Assembly: GCA_024472245.1 (NCBI GenBank)
Contig: JANBXD010000004.1
Coordinates: forward strand, 833,896-897,895
DNA length: 64,000 nt
Reading direction: 5' to 3'
Source: Beauveria sp. NWAFU-1
Lineage: Eukaryota > Ascomycota > Sordariomycetes > Hypocreales > Cordycipitaceae
In this document: positions 1 to 12,171 of the stretch, one piece after another
Position numbering within the stretch: the first letter of the stretch is position 1
Layout: each line of letters starts with the position of its first letter
Notes under the pieces: model-generated
The model's input: the letters and a program-made list of their open reading frames with translations, nothing else
What the model was told of the DNA's origin: nothing
The model's database searches: none
Translations under genes and position numbers: made by a program

Positions 1-953
1 GAGCGAGTAAAGTTTGCGACTCTGTCATGATTTGCCAAACATTTACGGATAATCAGCTTGTTGTCTACTTGGCAGATTGGCACATTGGATGGAGGTGAAC
101 AAGCTTCGGGCGTCGTCAAGCCTTGTTCTCTCCGTCAAGCCTGCTTTTGCTGTCAAGCTTGTTTAAAGAGTGGCATGGCACACAGTGAAAAGGAGAAAGC
201 AAGGCAACATCGGCGATGGGGTGCATACTCGTGTGAAAAAGGCCTCTATTCGTCGTGTTGGCATCACCCGTCGAGGAAAGCTTTGGCAACGGCGCCGACG
301 TCATACACTTTTAAGGTGGGGGAGGGGTTGGATGAGGCTCCCAGGCGCCCCCGGCTGGTTGGTGAATTTGGAGCCATGGATGTGACCTTGTTCGGTATGT
401 GGAGAAATGACGAGATGGGCTAAAATCCACAAGCATGAATGAAAGGGGAAAAAAGGCGGGTAACAAGAGGGACGTTGAAGCTGAGATTTGGCCATGCAGC
501 GGGACGATGGCGATGACAGTTGGCGATGGGACTCTTGGCGATAAGGGCAAGGTAAGGTAGATGGAGAATAGTGTGGATTGAGTAGGCATTCTGGAACTAG
601 GTAACTGCTCATCAATTCAAAAAAAAAACCCCCACATTTCTGTGTGATGAATGACCGATATTGCAGAGGTAGACGTCTAAGTAGGCTCGTTTTGGATCCA
701 AATTCGCCAACAGAGCTGCTGAATGCAAAGAGCCAAGCAACTCTTCGGCTGGCAAACTCGTAACCTCCTTACCATCATAGCAGAATTTCAAGTTTTGCAT
801 CTTTGATTCTTTTTACTGCTGGTCCGTCATGCCAGACCATGAACATAGTCAGTCATCCTATAACGCCTTTTCATCAATCTAAGTCTCCCATCATGCATGA
901 ATAAAGCGCGGGAACACATGTACAATCCTCTCCAGAATCCCATCCTTTACTCC
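1..953. other. Gene-poor left edge
   Basis: No open frame here shows codon bias, recognisable motifs or plausible splice structure. The short frames on both strands overlap each other and look like chance. The right part (about 800-953) is the 3' flank of the cyclophilin gene on the minus strand. Confidence 0.5.
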
Positions 954-2820
954 TCACCAGCCATCAAAATTGCCAAACCCACCCGTCCCCCGCATCTTCT
1001 TCCTCGCCGGCTCCGGCTCTGTCCACTCATCCCCAACCTCCGCCTCACCCTCTCCCGCCGACATCGTCGTCGTCTTGAGGTACTTGCCCACCGTCTCCTT
1101 GCCGTCCGCCGGCGCCACCGTCCCATCGGCGCGAATCCGCTTCCCCGTCCACGTCGTCCTGTCCGCGTCCTCGCCGCCCTGCCGCTCCACCTCCTTCCGA
1201 CGCGCTTCGTCGCGCTCCTGCTGCTGGTGCTGCGCTTGGAACTCGGCAAACGGGTCGACAAAGACGGCGACGTCGCGGATGACAATCTTGTGCAGGGGTC
1301 GGCTGGAGCCGTCGGTCGGCACGTCCTCCATCTTGGCCAGCACGTCGAGCCCCGAGACGACGGTGCCAAAGATGGTGTGCTTGCGGTCGAGGTGCGGCAC
1401 GGCCTTGTAGGCGATAAAGAACTGGCTCGAGTTTGTGTTTTTGCCCTTGTTGGCCATGGACACTGCAAATTGTTTCCTTGTTAGATTTGGGCTACACATT
1501 GGAGGAGGAGTGCTGAGGGAACCGTACCTGTGCCGCGGGCATTGTGCGTCAGCGGACCGTCAAACTCATCGTCAAAGTACTTTCCCCAGATACTCGCGCC
1601 GCCGCGCCCCGTCCCCGTAGGATCGCCGCCCTGAATCATAAAATCGGGAATATTCCTGTGAAAGGCCACGTTCTTGTAGTAACCCTTTTGCGCAAGCTTG
1701 ACAAAGTTCCACACCGCCTTGGGCGCCGTGTCCGTGTGCAGCTCCAAGGTCAGGTCGCCCAGATTCGTCTCCAGCCGCGCGTAGCCCTTGTTCTTGACGC
1801 GCTTTGGCTTGAGCATAAACTCCTCGTCCGTCAGCAGCGCGCGCTCACCGCTCGTCTCCGGCGTCAGGCCAGTGCTCGTGAAGCTCGCCGCCGCTCTGCC
1901 AGTCGTGTACGCCGCCGCCTTGGCCGCCAGCTTCTTCTCCTTGATCATGCTCTCCCGCGTCGCCGCCGACACCACCCCCGCACCCGTCTTGGCCAGCGCG
2001 CCGGCGCTGCGGTTGACGTCGCCGCCGGCCTCGCGAGCCTTGCGCGCCTTCTCGACAGCCGCCTTCGCCTTGAGCACCTTGTCGCCCATGCTGCCGAGCG
2101 CGCGAGCGTTGATGCCGCTCTCGCCGCGCTCCTCCTCCTGGCTCCTGCTCAGCTGCGCGCCCTCGCCGTCTTGGAGGTACTTGAACTGGTCGAGGTTGCG
2201 GCGCGCAGCATTGTGCGGATCCTGCAGCGTGATGATGTCGGCGCGGGTAAACGGCTCGTCATCGACGAGGTCCTGCCACATCTTGGCCTTTACATTCATG
2301 CGCTCGACCGTGTCCCAGGCAAAGACGTTTGCGTAGGTGCCGTGGCGGAGCGCCACAATGTGCGTGTTGTCGGTAAACACCTTGTACGTGACGGGGTCGA
2401 CGAGGTCGCCCTTGTCGTCGCTCAGGCCGGCGCCGCGCGCATCGCTCTCCGCGTTGCGCGCAAAGTTGAGCTTGATGAGGTCGCGCTTCTGCAGCGGCGC
2501 GCCATCGACCGGGTTCTGGTTCGGGTGCTTCTCGAGCCACGCGGATATCACCTCGACGTCGAAAATTGTGCCGTCGGGCGTGCACACGGGGTTCTTAAAG
2601 GGCTGCAGGCTCGCGGCGCAAAAGTTGAAGGGCAGTTTGCGAAAGGGGACTCCATCTTTGCCATTGCGCGACGAGGCACCGGCGCCGACGCTGGCAGAGT
2701 AGGCGTCCGAGGAAGACCACTCCGAGTGGGTAATCTGGCAAGAGTGTCAGCGATGTGGAGGATTCGATTATTGAGCATGCGACGCAGTCTTACGTAGAGC
2801 TTGTCCGTGCCTTTGCCCAT
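954..2820 (-). CDS. cyp8: U-box cyclophilin, peptidyl-prolyl isomerase-like 2 (PPIL2/CYP8)
   Basis: Predicted nuclear peptidyl-prolyl cis-trans isomerase that joins an N-terminal U-box (E3 ligase fold) to a C-terminal cyclophilin domain; the family is linked to the spliceosome. Three exons on the minus strand: 2820-2794, 2734-1528 and 1462-954, giving 580 aa, the usual size for the family. The start MGKGTDKLYITHSEW is the conserved N-terminus. The U-box follows at roughly residues 35-110. An Ala/Lys-rich linker leads to the cyclophilin domain (about 310-480), which carries FHRNIPDFMIQGGDPTGTG and the NTNSSQFFI core. After the domain comes a charged tail. Both introns have canonical ends and the phases close. 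Family assignment is firm; the functional partners are inferred from orthologues. Confidence 0.93.
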
Positions 2821-3413
2821 GTCGACAGTTGGGTCGCGGTGGTGTAAAATTGAAGGCGGGTAGTTATGTCACTGTTATGAGAAGCTGCAATTTTTGGCGG
2901 CATCAAATGTTATCGATAGACGGTATTCAGCTACTAGTACAGCAACCTTGCCAGGTAGGTACCTACCTTGTGTATTATTTCCCCTAGGTAGCTTGCTGCT
3001 TGCCCAAGAGTCAAGGCCCAATCAATGTAGCATCAGTCTGTCCGCCATGCGCTGGTGCATTCGGTCTGACCCACTATACCTCCAACAACGTGCTGCCCAC
3101 TGTCGGTTTGCCAAGCTGCCACATCTCTTTCTTCCAGCTGCAGCATGCAATCCGGCTCCAATCTTTTTCTCATCACATTAGACGCAGCATTTCAACGACA
3201 ACAAACCCAGCCGCACTAGCCTCGCTCTCGATCTGAATTTCGCCGACATCGCGACATGACCTGCCGAGCTTAGCGGCGCGAGCTACCACGGCCCATCATT
3301 CGCGCTACACCACAAGCGACAGCTTTCCGACTGCGCATACCCCACGCCTGCAACAAAGCTTCACAACCTGCCCAGCGCCGAGGCACCGTCCGAGGCAATA
3401 ATTGGCCATAGAA
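2821..3413. promoter_or_regulatory. Divergent promoter region, cyp8 / PTM1-like
   Basis: This 593-bp spacer separates two divergently transcribed genes, so both promoters must lie here. I see no clear TATA box. A GGTAGGTACCTACC-like palindromic stretch sits near 2955-2967, a common motif in filamentous ascomycete promoters; its role is unknown. Confidence 0.4.
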
Positions 3414-5371
3414 ATGCGATCGATACTTGGATTTCTTGCCCTGGGCATGTCCCTCTGGACAATGACCCAGGCGCTGGAAGTCGGCATAGTAACAACATTG
3501 ACCCAACACAGCTAGGGGCTCTCGCGCTGACGTGTCGAACAGGACCAGTCAAGAGACGGCCAACAATTCTGCGCTGGTACATGGCACTTCTGTATCAATA
3601 CTCCTGGATTTGAGGCTAACATGTGAAACAGGAATGTACAGCAAAAAGTCGTGGGGCGGTCCCGTCGATCCATTCATCCTCGTCAAGTTCCTGAATAATA
3701 CCCTCCCCGAAGGCGACGATCCTACAGTCAGTCTTGTGATATTCGAGTGGAAGGATAGGAGTTTTGTGGGCGTTCCCTCCGAAAATGGCGAAAATGTAGG
3801 AATCGCGACAACACTCAGCTTTTACGTCAACGCTTTCTAACACGCATCTTGCTAGAATCTTGTTCCCTGCAACCAGGACTATATAAACAGCGGCACTTGT
3901 AACTCAACTGATCTGGGCGAATTCGTATTGGCAGAAAACGCCACTGAGAAATCGAGAGCCTTCATTCTCTCCAAGGCTATCCACCTCAAATCCACCGGCC
4001 CCATTCGATACAGCATCAAAGAGACCGGTTACTACTGCCTCTATACTCAGGGCTTCAACGTTGACGAATACTCCGCAGTCGCAGAATTTCGCAACGCCTT
4101 TGGAGAGATATCGGCCACGCAAATTCCCAAGCTCCCATTCTACGGCGGCATGAGCATCCTTTACGCCCTCATGGCAGTATACTGGGGCTTCCTCTACTAT
4201 CAGCACCGCCACGACATTCGTAAGCTTCTTCTGCCTGCCCTGCAGAGCGACCTTCTAACAGTATTTAGTTGCTGTTCAAAATTATATCACAGCGATTCTG
4301 GTGTTCTTGGTCGTTGAAATGCTCATGACTTGGGGCTTCTATGGTATGAACCTGTCCTCAGCCAGCATTACACACAAGCTAACTTCTTAGACTTCCAAAA
4401 CACACACGGCTCCAATGCTGGCGCCAAGGCTTTCCTCATCGTTGTCGCCATTCTCAATGCAGCCAGAAATTCCTTTTCCTTTTTCCTTTTGCTCATCGTC
4501 TGCATGGGATATGGCGTGGTCAAGCCCACGCTTGGTCGCACCATGATATACGTCCGCTATCTTGCTGCCGCTCATTTTGTGTTCGGGCTCATTTACGCCA
4601 TTACTAGCCTGCTCTCCTCCCCTGAGAGTGTTGGTAGGAATTCTCTTTCATCCTTGATAGACGTGACGACGTACTAACATTTCAATAGGACCGTTTGTGC
4701 TACTCATTGTTCTCCCCTTGGCAGGCACACTCACTGCATTCTACGTATGGACACTCAACTCACTCAACTTTACGCTCAAGGACCTTCGCGAACGCAAGCA
4801 GAATGCCAAGGCGTCTATGTATAAGAAGCTATGGTGGTGCATTCTCATTACCGTCTTGGTCACCTTTGCCTTTTTCTTCATCAATAGCTTCACCTTTGCC
4901 TCCGTTCATGACATTGACTTCGTGCCGACCCACTGGAAGACGCGCTGGTTCGTCCTCGACGGCTGGCTTAACATTGTCTACCTCGCCGACGTGGCCTGGG
5001 TCGCCTACGTCTGGCGCCCCACGGCCAACAACCGCCGCTTCGCTATGAGTGATGAAATCGCCCAGGACGATGATGGCAACTTTGAGATTGGCGAGATAGG
5101 CATGCCGGGCGACTCGGAAGACGAAGACGAAGAGGCACATATTAGCGGTACAAAACCAGCCGGTGCCGGTCCCAGTGCGGGCGGCGCCTCCTCTGGCCAA
5201 ACAAGCGGCATCACATCCGCCGCTGCCGCCGCTGCCTCGATTCAAAAGCCTTCCCGCAGCGTACCGCGTGATTCGATCGAGGGCGAGACCATTTTCGCGG
5301 TTGGTGAGGATGGTGACAGGTTTTCCGTTGATGACAGCGACGAGGATGTCAAGCTTGTAAAAAGAAAGTAG
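3414..5371 (+). CDS. PTM1: PTM1/lung-seven-TM family membrane protein
   Basis: Seven-transmembrane GOST-family protein of the Golgi/endosomal system (PTM1/TMEM87/GPR107 group). Seven exons: 3414-3488, 3543-3576, 3632-3795, 3856-4219, 4269-4343, 4391-4633, 4689-5371; 545 aa. A signal peptide (MRSILGFLALG...) starts the protein. The luminal domain opens with the family motif QQFCAGMYSKKSWGG and has paired cysteines. Several hydrophobic segments follow from about residue 220 (YGGMSILYALMAVYWGFLYY onwards), with PTLGRTMIYVRY and HWKTRWFVLDGWLN in the membrane core. The cytosolic tail is acidic and Ser-rich (GDSEDEDEE, DDSDEDV). Exon 2 is only 34 nt but is needed for the conserved cysteine motif. 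Function in protein trafficking is known for relatives and inferred here. Confidence 0.92.
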
Positions 5372-5641
5372 TCTTGTATCCTTTATGGACTTTTTTTGTC
5401 ACTGTGTTATAACTAGGCGGTTTGGATTACAGATGACAAAAAAGACGGCATTAGTAGAAATAGCCATATCCCCCTTTGCGAATTGGTTTATGATTGGCAT
5501 ATAGTTCTGTTCCTGAAACAAGAGGTTACTCTGTTCATGTCGCATTATGCTTTTATTTTACAGGGTGATGAGCATTCGACATGATTATATACTGGTAGAC
5601 ACGAAACCGGAAAGATTTGGCAGCCTGCCCCCATTGTCCTC

Positions 5642-7339
5642 TCAGCTGCTCACGTCGCCGCCAAATCCCACCGGCCGACGCTGGCCGTCATTCTCGGGCA
5701 GAATCGCCAGTGCCTTGTACACCTTGCCCATGCCGCTCGGCCCGCGGTCCACCAGCCGCTTGCACGCCTTGTCAATGGCCTCGGCGGCTTCCGGGCTCGC
5801 ACCCTTGGCCAGCGCGGCGGCGCGCTCCCTGATGCCCATGAGTTCCAAAAAGTCGGCCTGCGCGACGGGCCCGTGGACCTCGACGGCGTCGCTCGCGAGG
5901 GTGGCGGCCTCGGCGAGAGCGGTAAAGTCGACGTCGGCGCTGAGGTCGACGAGGCCGGGCGCGGCAAAGGGGCTGACCGTCTTGTGGTGGCGGATGCCGC
6001 GGAGAGAGTTGATGGGAATGGTGTCGGCGGGGCCGTAGTCAAGGATGAGGGCGGCACCGCTCGCGGTGCCGCCGGCCCTGGGGTGCTTGGCGGTGCCGCC
6101 GATGCGGGCGGCAAAGTCGGCGGCGTAGAGCGCGGCGTCGGGGCACACCTCGACGACGGCGCCCTCGATCGGCTTGAGCCTGCGGTAGCGCGGCGACGAC
6201 TCGGGCAGGTAGCGCGAGTGGCGCGTCGTGCCCGGCGAGAGCGTGAGCTCAAACTCGGCGGGCGGGCCGTTGGGGTCGAAGCGGAAGCTGGACGACGACG
6301 AGGCGGCGCTGCTGGTGCCCGGCGCGGTGGGCGAGACCATCATCTCGCGCCATTCCATCTTGGGAGCGGCGGCTGTGTTGGCTTCTGGTTGGACGGAACC
6401 TGGCGGCGAAGGGCTGCCGGGGGTCTTGGGCGGCGGCGGCTTGGCGGCGACTTTGGCGGACTGAAAGATATGTATGGGCAGCGCGTCAAAGAACTCGTGC
6501 GCGATGATGAAGGGAGTCTTGTTTGATTCTAGGCCGTGTTAGTACGATTTGGGGGCCTGGGTTCTGATCATGCGCGTACCCATGGGAACGGACTTGATAG
6601 TCTGGGTCCAGACAATGGGGAGATTATTGTATTTCCCCGTGCTATGGTAACCAGCTTTGGATTCCGTCGTCGGCGTTCCAGGGCCGCAGAGTAAATCTTT
6701 CTGGGCAGACCTCAACTCAGGACTAGCTTCAACCATGTAGACGGCTTCTATGCTGTTAGCCATGGCTGGAAAGCGAGAAATGGTCTAGAAACAAAGGTCA
6801 GTCTTCGATTCCATTTTGAGTGCTCGTCACTGGTCTTACACGGAGCATGTCGTCCATCAAAGTTCCTCTTCCAGGTCCGACTTCAATTATCTGGACTCCA
6901 TCCTTGGGCCGACCTTGGCTCATCCACTCGGCAATGAACCAGATACCAATCAATTCACCGAAAACTTGCGAGATCTCAGGCGATGTCACAAAGTCGCCCT
7001 TGAGACCAAACTGGTCCCTACCCGCCCCAATCGCGCCAGTGTAGTACCCTCCCACATCGCCAGTAAGGCACATGCGCATGAAGCTTGCCAACGGGACTGT
7101 TCCTGTTGTCTGTTGCAGTATCAGCGGTAGCTTTCGAAAGAGAGAAGCGATGCTGCTGTTGTTCTTACAGATATTGCTTCAAAAAGCTGTTTGGCTAATG
7201 GTGTAGACCATTTCCTTTCTTCTCGCCTGCGCAGAGCAGATGAGGAGAAGCACTGTGCAGCAAAGCTTGGTCTTGGGCGCGCAAGAGCCGGGGGTCGCTG
7301 GGCGAGGAGCCGTGGAACGGCAGCCACAGCGCGGCGCAT
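5642..7339 (-). CDS. NDUFAF7: Mitochondrial complex I assembly methyltransferase (NDUFAF7/MidA type)
   Basis: SAM-dependent arginine methyltransferase of the DUF185/MidA family, needed for early complex I assembly in relatives. Four exons on the minus strand: 7339-7169, 7109-6840, 6784-6580 and 6528-5642; 510 aa. The N-terminus (MRRAVAAVPRLLAQRP...) is Arg/Ala-rich without acidic residues, as in mitochondrial presequences; I chose this ATG over upstream in-frame codons for that reason. Motifs: SFMRMCLTGDVGGYYTG, FVTSPEISQVFGELIG, the SAM-binding EVGPGRGTLMDDML, and AHEFFDALPIHIFQ. A Pro/Ser-rich insertion of about 35 residues after IFQ looks lineage-specific. The last intron has a perfect TACTAAC branch site. 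Divergent from the kinase gene at 7754. Confidence 0.92.
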
Positions 7340-7753
7340 CGCGTCCCGGTGCCCGGAGTTTGTGGGTGAATATTTCAGCAGCAACTAATTCGGACTCAAG
7401 CAATTTAAGCAGAAATATGGCCGTATGTGCAAGTTCTGGAAAGACGGCGACTCTATTGTAGGTTGAGAGCTTGAGGGCTAACCTCAGGGCGCTTTTCTGG
7501 GGACATGCGCGCCACGATAAGATAACAGGCAGCTCAACGAAACTCCACCAGCTTGATTCGATCTTGGACTTTACATCGACCGGCGAACATATACGGAATG
7601 AATCGACGATTGAAAGGCGACAGAAATGTTTCTTGTGGGGTGATTGAACTATATGCACAACGATTCGATTCCGGCAAATCGCGAGACAACACCACAGTGC
7701 ACGTATAGCCTAGGAAAATCGACCCAGCGCCTCGCGCGCCGACGTGCAGCAAC
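7340..7753. promoter_or_regulatory. Divergent promoter, NDUFAF7-like / CDK11-like
   Basis: A 414-bp head-to-head spacer. No ORF with coding character and no clear TATA box; nothing else recognised. Confidence 0.35.
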
Positions 7754-9212
7754 ATGTCTACGGCCGGCAAATCACGATGGGCGGACACGGAAGAAGACGC
7801 TGAGCTGGAATCCAAGATTCGGCAAGAAAAGGAAGAAAAACGACGCAGAAAGGCAGAAAAGGCAGAAAAGGCAGAAAAGGCGCGCAGACTCGAGGGGGAA
7901 CGGCAGGCCGCCGCTGCGGCTTCGCGCGACAATGACGAGCAGCACCCTTCCAAGCGCCGCAAGCTGACACCAGAGCAGGCCGCGAGCCGGGGGCAAGGGG
8001 CACTGGCTGGCGACGAAGGCCCGCCTGCAAAGTTGCTGCGCTTCGAGACGGGCTCGTGGGGCCGCAGCAGCAGCGTCGAAGACTACGACAAGCTCAACGA
8101 CATTGAGGAAGGCACGTACGGCTGGGTTGCGCGTGCAACGCGACGGGCCACTGGCAAAGTGGTGGCTCTGAAGCGTCTAAAGCTGGATCCCGCGGACCGC
8201 AGCGGGCTGCCGGTAACTGGGTTGCGAGAGATACAGATTCTGCATGATTGTAAGCATCGCAATGTCGTCACCCTCGAGGAAGTCGTTGTTGGCAGCGACG
8301 TGAGCAAAATGGATAAGTACGTACTCTGATATCTTGTTCTTACATATTCTAATAATTTTCAGTTCGATCTTTCTGGTTCTCGAATTTGTTGAGCATGATA
8401 TCAAGAGCATTCTGGACGACATGCCGGAACCGTTCCTAGCTTCGGAAATCAAGTGTCTCTTGCAACAGCTCACTGTAGGTGTGGCCTACTTGCACGAGAA
8501 TTGGATACTGCACCGCGACCTCAAGACATCCAACCTGCTACTCAACAATCGCGGCCAGCTCAAGATTGCCGACTTCGGCATGGCTCGCTATGTGGGCGAT
8601 CCCGCACCCAAACTCACCCAGCTCGTAGTGACGCTCTGGTACCGCGCGCCGGAGCTGCTCCTAGGTGCCAAGACATACGACACCGCCGTCGACATGTGGA
8701 GCGTTGGCTGCATCTTTGGCGAGCTGATTGCCCGCGAGCCTCTCCTACAGGGCACCAACGAAGCGGACCAAGTGACCAAGATCTTCGAGCTATGCGGTGT
8801 GCCGACCGAAGACTCGTGGCCCGGCTTCCGCAAACTCCCCAACGCGCGGTCGCTGCGGTTCCCCAAGACGGCGGCCGTCACGGGCTCCGTGATCCGCGCC
8901 AAGTTTCCCAGCATGACGTCCGCCGGCGCTGCGCTGCTCACGGAGCTCCTGGCTCTCGATCCAGACGCTCGTCCATCCGCCAAGCAAATGCTGCAGCACG
9001 AGTACTTTCGCCAGGACCCGAAGCCCAAGCCGGAGAGCATGTTTCCGACATTCCCTAGCAAGGCTGGCCAGGAGCGACGGCGGCGGCATGAGCCGAATGC
9101 CCCTGTGCGGGGGCAGCAAGCGGCGTCGCTGGGCGATGTGGACTTGAGTGGCATTTTGCAAGGCAGAGACAAGGAAGAGCGCGGTGGAGGATTCAGCTTG
9201 CGCATGGTTTGA
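7754..9212 (+). CDS. Cyclin-dependent kinase, CDK11 (PITSLRE-like)
   Basis: Ser/Thr protein kinase of the CDK10/11 class, implicated in transcription and splicing in relatives. Two exons, 7754-8316 and 8363-9212, give 470 aa. Residues 1-110 are a charged, low-complexity N-terminus with a short Lys-Ala-Glu repeat (KAEKAEKAEKA). The kinase domain starts near residue 112: Gly-rich loop EEGTYGWV, ATP lysine in VVALKRLK, the class-defining helix PVTGLRE, catalytic HRDLKTSNLLL, DFGMAR and activation-loop LVVTLWYRAPELLLG. The PVTGLRE form instead of PSTAIRE points to CDK11/CDK10 rather than Cdc2. The tail is basic and Pro-rich. The cyclin partner cannot be seen in this window. Confidence 0.92.
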
Positions 9213-9681
9213 TACCGGGCGGGTGATGTCATTTTGCATAGAATAGCCAGTTGGAACAGCATATACCCAATGATCAGATGGAAACTTGAGTAATCAATCA
9301 ATCGAACCGTGATTGGAAACCAAGACCTTCCAATCGAGAAACAGCCATTATCAAAGCATCTCATCGAACGTCTTGTAGAGACCCAGCCGATTGTGCCCCA
9401 CCAAATTTTGTCTGTCCCATTTCCCCACCACTGCCCGCCAAACCTCTGAACTTCGCATGCACTCCTACCCCAGCTTCGCCACCTCTCGAGCTCGATCACA
9501 CCGCATCAGCGCCCGTGGCCGCCTGTACAGCTTCCTCGGCGACTAAAAGTAAAAGACTGGAAACATCTACCAGCATTGCGCCCGCACGCCGACTGAGCGA
9601 GGGCCAGCGACGTGCCCACGATACCACGAGACCAGCCCGCCACCCCACGACGAGAACCAAATCCAAATAGCACCCACAATC
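9213..9681. other. Spacer between kinase and SRP9-like gene
   Basis: Short C/A-rich 5' flank of the SRP9-like gene, including a CACCCACAATC leader right before its ATG. No gene seen; an antisense frame over the 3' end of the kinase is a shadow. Confidence 0.35.
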
Positions 9682-10221
9682 ATGTCATATTTCAAGACCG
9701 GCCAGGAATGGCTGGACCAGTCCACGCTACTGATTCAAGCCAGCCCTACCACCGTAGGTCGCCCCCCCCTCCCTTCAAACCCAGCAGCTCTTCTCCGGGA
9801 ACAACATTGCTTACCTGGCCTGTAGACCAAAATCACAACGCGATACTCGATAAAGGCCGTCAAGCACCGCAAGCCATCCACCGCCGATGTCGCCCCCGCC
9901 CCCGCCCCCGCCGAGAAGCCGCCGCGCGCCGAGCTCGTCCTCAAGACATTTGACCCGCGCAGCGGCGTCACGCTCAAGTACCGCACGACCAAGGCGGCCG
10001 AGGTGTCACGGCTGATGGGCGCCGCCATGGGCCAGCTGGGCCGGAGCATGGCCGCGCTGCCCGAGGCGCCACCGGAGGAAACTATGCCGGATGCCACCGC
10101 CGGGGAGGAGGAGCAGCAGCCGCAGGCACCGCAGCAGCCGCAGACGCAGAGTACGCCGGCGGCGGCGGGAGGTGGCGGTGGTGGTGGTGGGGGCAAGAAG
10201 AAGAAGAAGGGCAAGAAATAG
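9682..10221 (+). CDS. Signal recognition particle SRP9/SRP21-type subunit
   Basis: Small RNA-binding subunit of the signal recognition particle, acting with SRP14 on the Alu domain of SRP RNA in relatives. Two exons, 9682-9753 and 9826-10221, give 155 aa. The N-terminus (MSYFKTGQEWLDQSTLLIQA) is the conserved SRP9 helix and strand start. After the intron, TKITTRYSIKAVKHRK and LVLKTFDPRSGVTLKYRTTKAAEVSRL complete the alpha-beta-beta-beta-alpha fold. The C-terminal third is a lineage-specific extension: a Gln/Pro stretch, a run of nine glycines and a Lys-rich end (KKKKKGKK). The intron is canonical and in phase 0. Convergent with the ribonucleotide reductase gene. Confidence 0.88.
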
Positions 10222-10769
10222 ACGCGGTGAGGAGAGGGGTCGCTGGGGGGTAGTGGAATGTAGCTACGCATTATAGAATAAAATAAGACGACATATTCAT
10301 GAAATGCGAGACAATGCATGGATACATATTATTCATTAGATTCAATGCAATAAAGATAGTGAGGCGGTGAGGGTTGATTGAGAGTTGTCGCTGGCAGTCG
10401 AATAGGAAGCCTCATATTGGACAGAGAAAGCAAATTCGAAACCGCTGCCGTCCTACGTGATGACAGTTCACGGCTCAAAAGCAAACGATTCGCAAACGAT
10501 TTCACACATTGTATTATTCGTGGTAGAAAATTGCTAAAATACTCATATCATGAACCCATCAGCACCCATGCTGCTCGTGTTTCCCATAACAATCAAAATG
10601 TATCCTCCAAACGCCGTGTTAAACCAACCTCCCAAGCAGAGTCTGTCTCTTTTTTCAGCAGTCGCCGGGTTCATTCAAGCATCCAAGCCCGTGGACGACT
10701 ATATTTGCAATATACATGACATAGAAAATGAGGGGGGTATATGGTGGTGTGTAGGTAGAAGCGACTCGT
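10222..10769. other. Convergent 3' flanks of SRP9-like and RNR2
   Basis: A 548-bp stretch between two converging genes. It is AT-rich with poly(A)-signal-like sequences (AATAAAATAA near 10277) and no credible ORF. Confidence 0.4.
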
Positions 10770-12171
10770 TTAGAAGTCGTCATCGAAGGAAAAGTCGCCA
10801 CCAGCCTTGTTCTCGTCAGGGGATGTACCGTCATCGGCCTTTTTGCTGGCACTGGCCATAACACCGGCCTTCTGGTACTCGCCGACACGCTTCTCGAAGA
10901 AGTTGGTCTTGCCACCGAGCGAGATGTTCTCCATAAAGTCGAAGGGGTTGGTAGACTTATAGATCTTTTCGTTGCCGAGAGCGACCAAAAGACGATCAGC
11001 AACAAACTCAATGTACTGCTGCATCAGGGTAGCGTTCATGCCGAGCAGACCACAGGGCAGAGCCTCTGTGAGAAACTCCTTCTCAATTGTGACGGCATCG
11101 GTGATGATGGTCTTGATGACCTCTTTGCTGGCGCGGTTGTTGAGATGAGAGTGCAGAAGGCAGGCAAAGTCGGTGTGGAGGCCCTCGTCACGAGAGATGA
11201 GCTCGTTGGAGAAGGTCAGACCGGGCATCAGGCCACGCTTCTTGAGCCAGAAGATGGAGGCAAAGGCGCCAGAGAAAAAGATGCCCTCGACGGCGGCGAA
11301 GGCAACAAGACGCTGAGCAAAGGTGGACTCCTTGTCGGAGATCCAGCGAAGGGCCCAGTCGGCCTTCTTGCGGATGCAGGGAATGGTGTCAATGGCGTTG
11401 AAGAGATATGTGCGTTGGGCCTGCTCCTTGATGTAGGTGTCAATGAGCAGGGAGTAGGTCTCGGAGTGAATGTTCTCCATCATGATCTGGAAACCATAGA
11501 AGCAGCGAGCCTCGGGTATCTGGACCTCACCGCTGAAGCGCTCGACGAGGTTCTCGTTGACGATGCCATCAGAAGCAGCGAAGAAGGCGAGAATGTGAGA
11601 GATGAAGTACTGCTCGTCGGCGGTGAGGCGGTTATTCCAGTCGTGAAGATCCTTGGACAGGTCGATTTCTTCGGCAGTCCAGAAAGAGGCCTCGGCCTTT
11701 TTGTACATTTGCCAGATCTAGGGAGCATGAGTGTTAGTGCCAATGCATTGCGCGGCCACTTTACGCGTAAAAACGCGTCTAGACATACCTCGTGGTACTT
11801 GATGGGGAAGAGAACGAAGCGCTGAGGGTTCTCTTGGAGAAGGGGCTCGTCGACTTCTTCGGGCTTGATGCCGGGTGCGACAGCGGGGGTGTCGTCCTTG
11901 GCGTCCTTCTTAGCCGCAATGGCAATGGGCTTCTGGTCGATGATGTCGGTGCTGGTGGTCTCCAGGGAGGCATCGGCCGGGAGGTTCTCCTTATTGGCGG
12001 AGGAGAAATCGAGCTTCTTGACGGGAGATTCCATCTTGAAGGACTCAATGGCAGAAGCAGCCTATGTAGCATGACGTGTTAGTTGCATTGCTGTCGGCGG
12101 TCATGGTTCACACAACCGTGAAGAGTCGACGGCAAACTTACCTGCTTCGAGGGAGTTGTTTGGGCAGCCAT
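10770..12171 (-). CDS. rnr2: Ribonucleoside-diphosphate reductase small subunit
   Basis: Class Ia R2 subunit, which carries the diiron-tyrosyl radical for dNTP synthesis and pairs with the large R1 subunit. Three exons on the minus strand: 12171-12142, 12061-11789 and 11717-10770; 416 aa. Exon 1 encodes only MAAQTTPSKQ. Residues 11-100 are a poorly conserved N-terminal tail. The catalytic core has the helix WTAEEIDLSKDLHDW, EQYFISHILAFFAASDGIV, the iron-ligand/radical segment MMENIHSETYSLLIDTYI (Tyr radical in SETY), VEGIFFSGAFASIFWLKKRG and SNELISRDEGLHTDF. The C-terminus FSFDDDF is the canonical acidic tail that docks on R1. ACGCGT boxes occur upstream and in intron 2 (see separate entries), fitting cell-cycle control. 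Confidence 0.97.
11763..11778. promoter_or_regulatory. Two ACGCGT (MluI/MCB) boxes in rnr2 intron 2
   Basis: ACGCGT occurs at 11763-11768 and 11773-11778, four bases apart, inside the second intron just downstream of its donor. MCB elements bind the MBF (Swi4/6-type) factor that drives G1/S genes in yeasts. Intronic placement is unusual; function is inferred. Confidence 0.45.

Noticed and set aside
897..1484. Long plus-strand ORF opposite the cyclophilin gene
   Set aside because: Antisense shadow of a GC-rich coding exon; Arg/Leu-rich translation typical of reverse frames.
1544..2797. 417-codon plus-strand ORF
   Set aside because: Antisense shadow of cyp8 exon 2; no domains.
5873..6526. 217-codon plus-strand ORF
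   Set aside because: Antisense shadow of the NDUFAF7-like last exon, Gly/Arg-rich low complexity.
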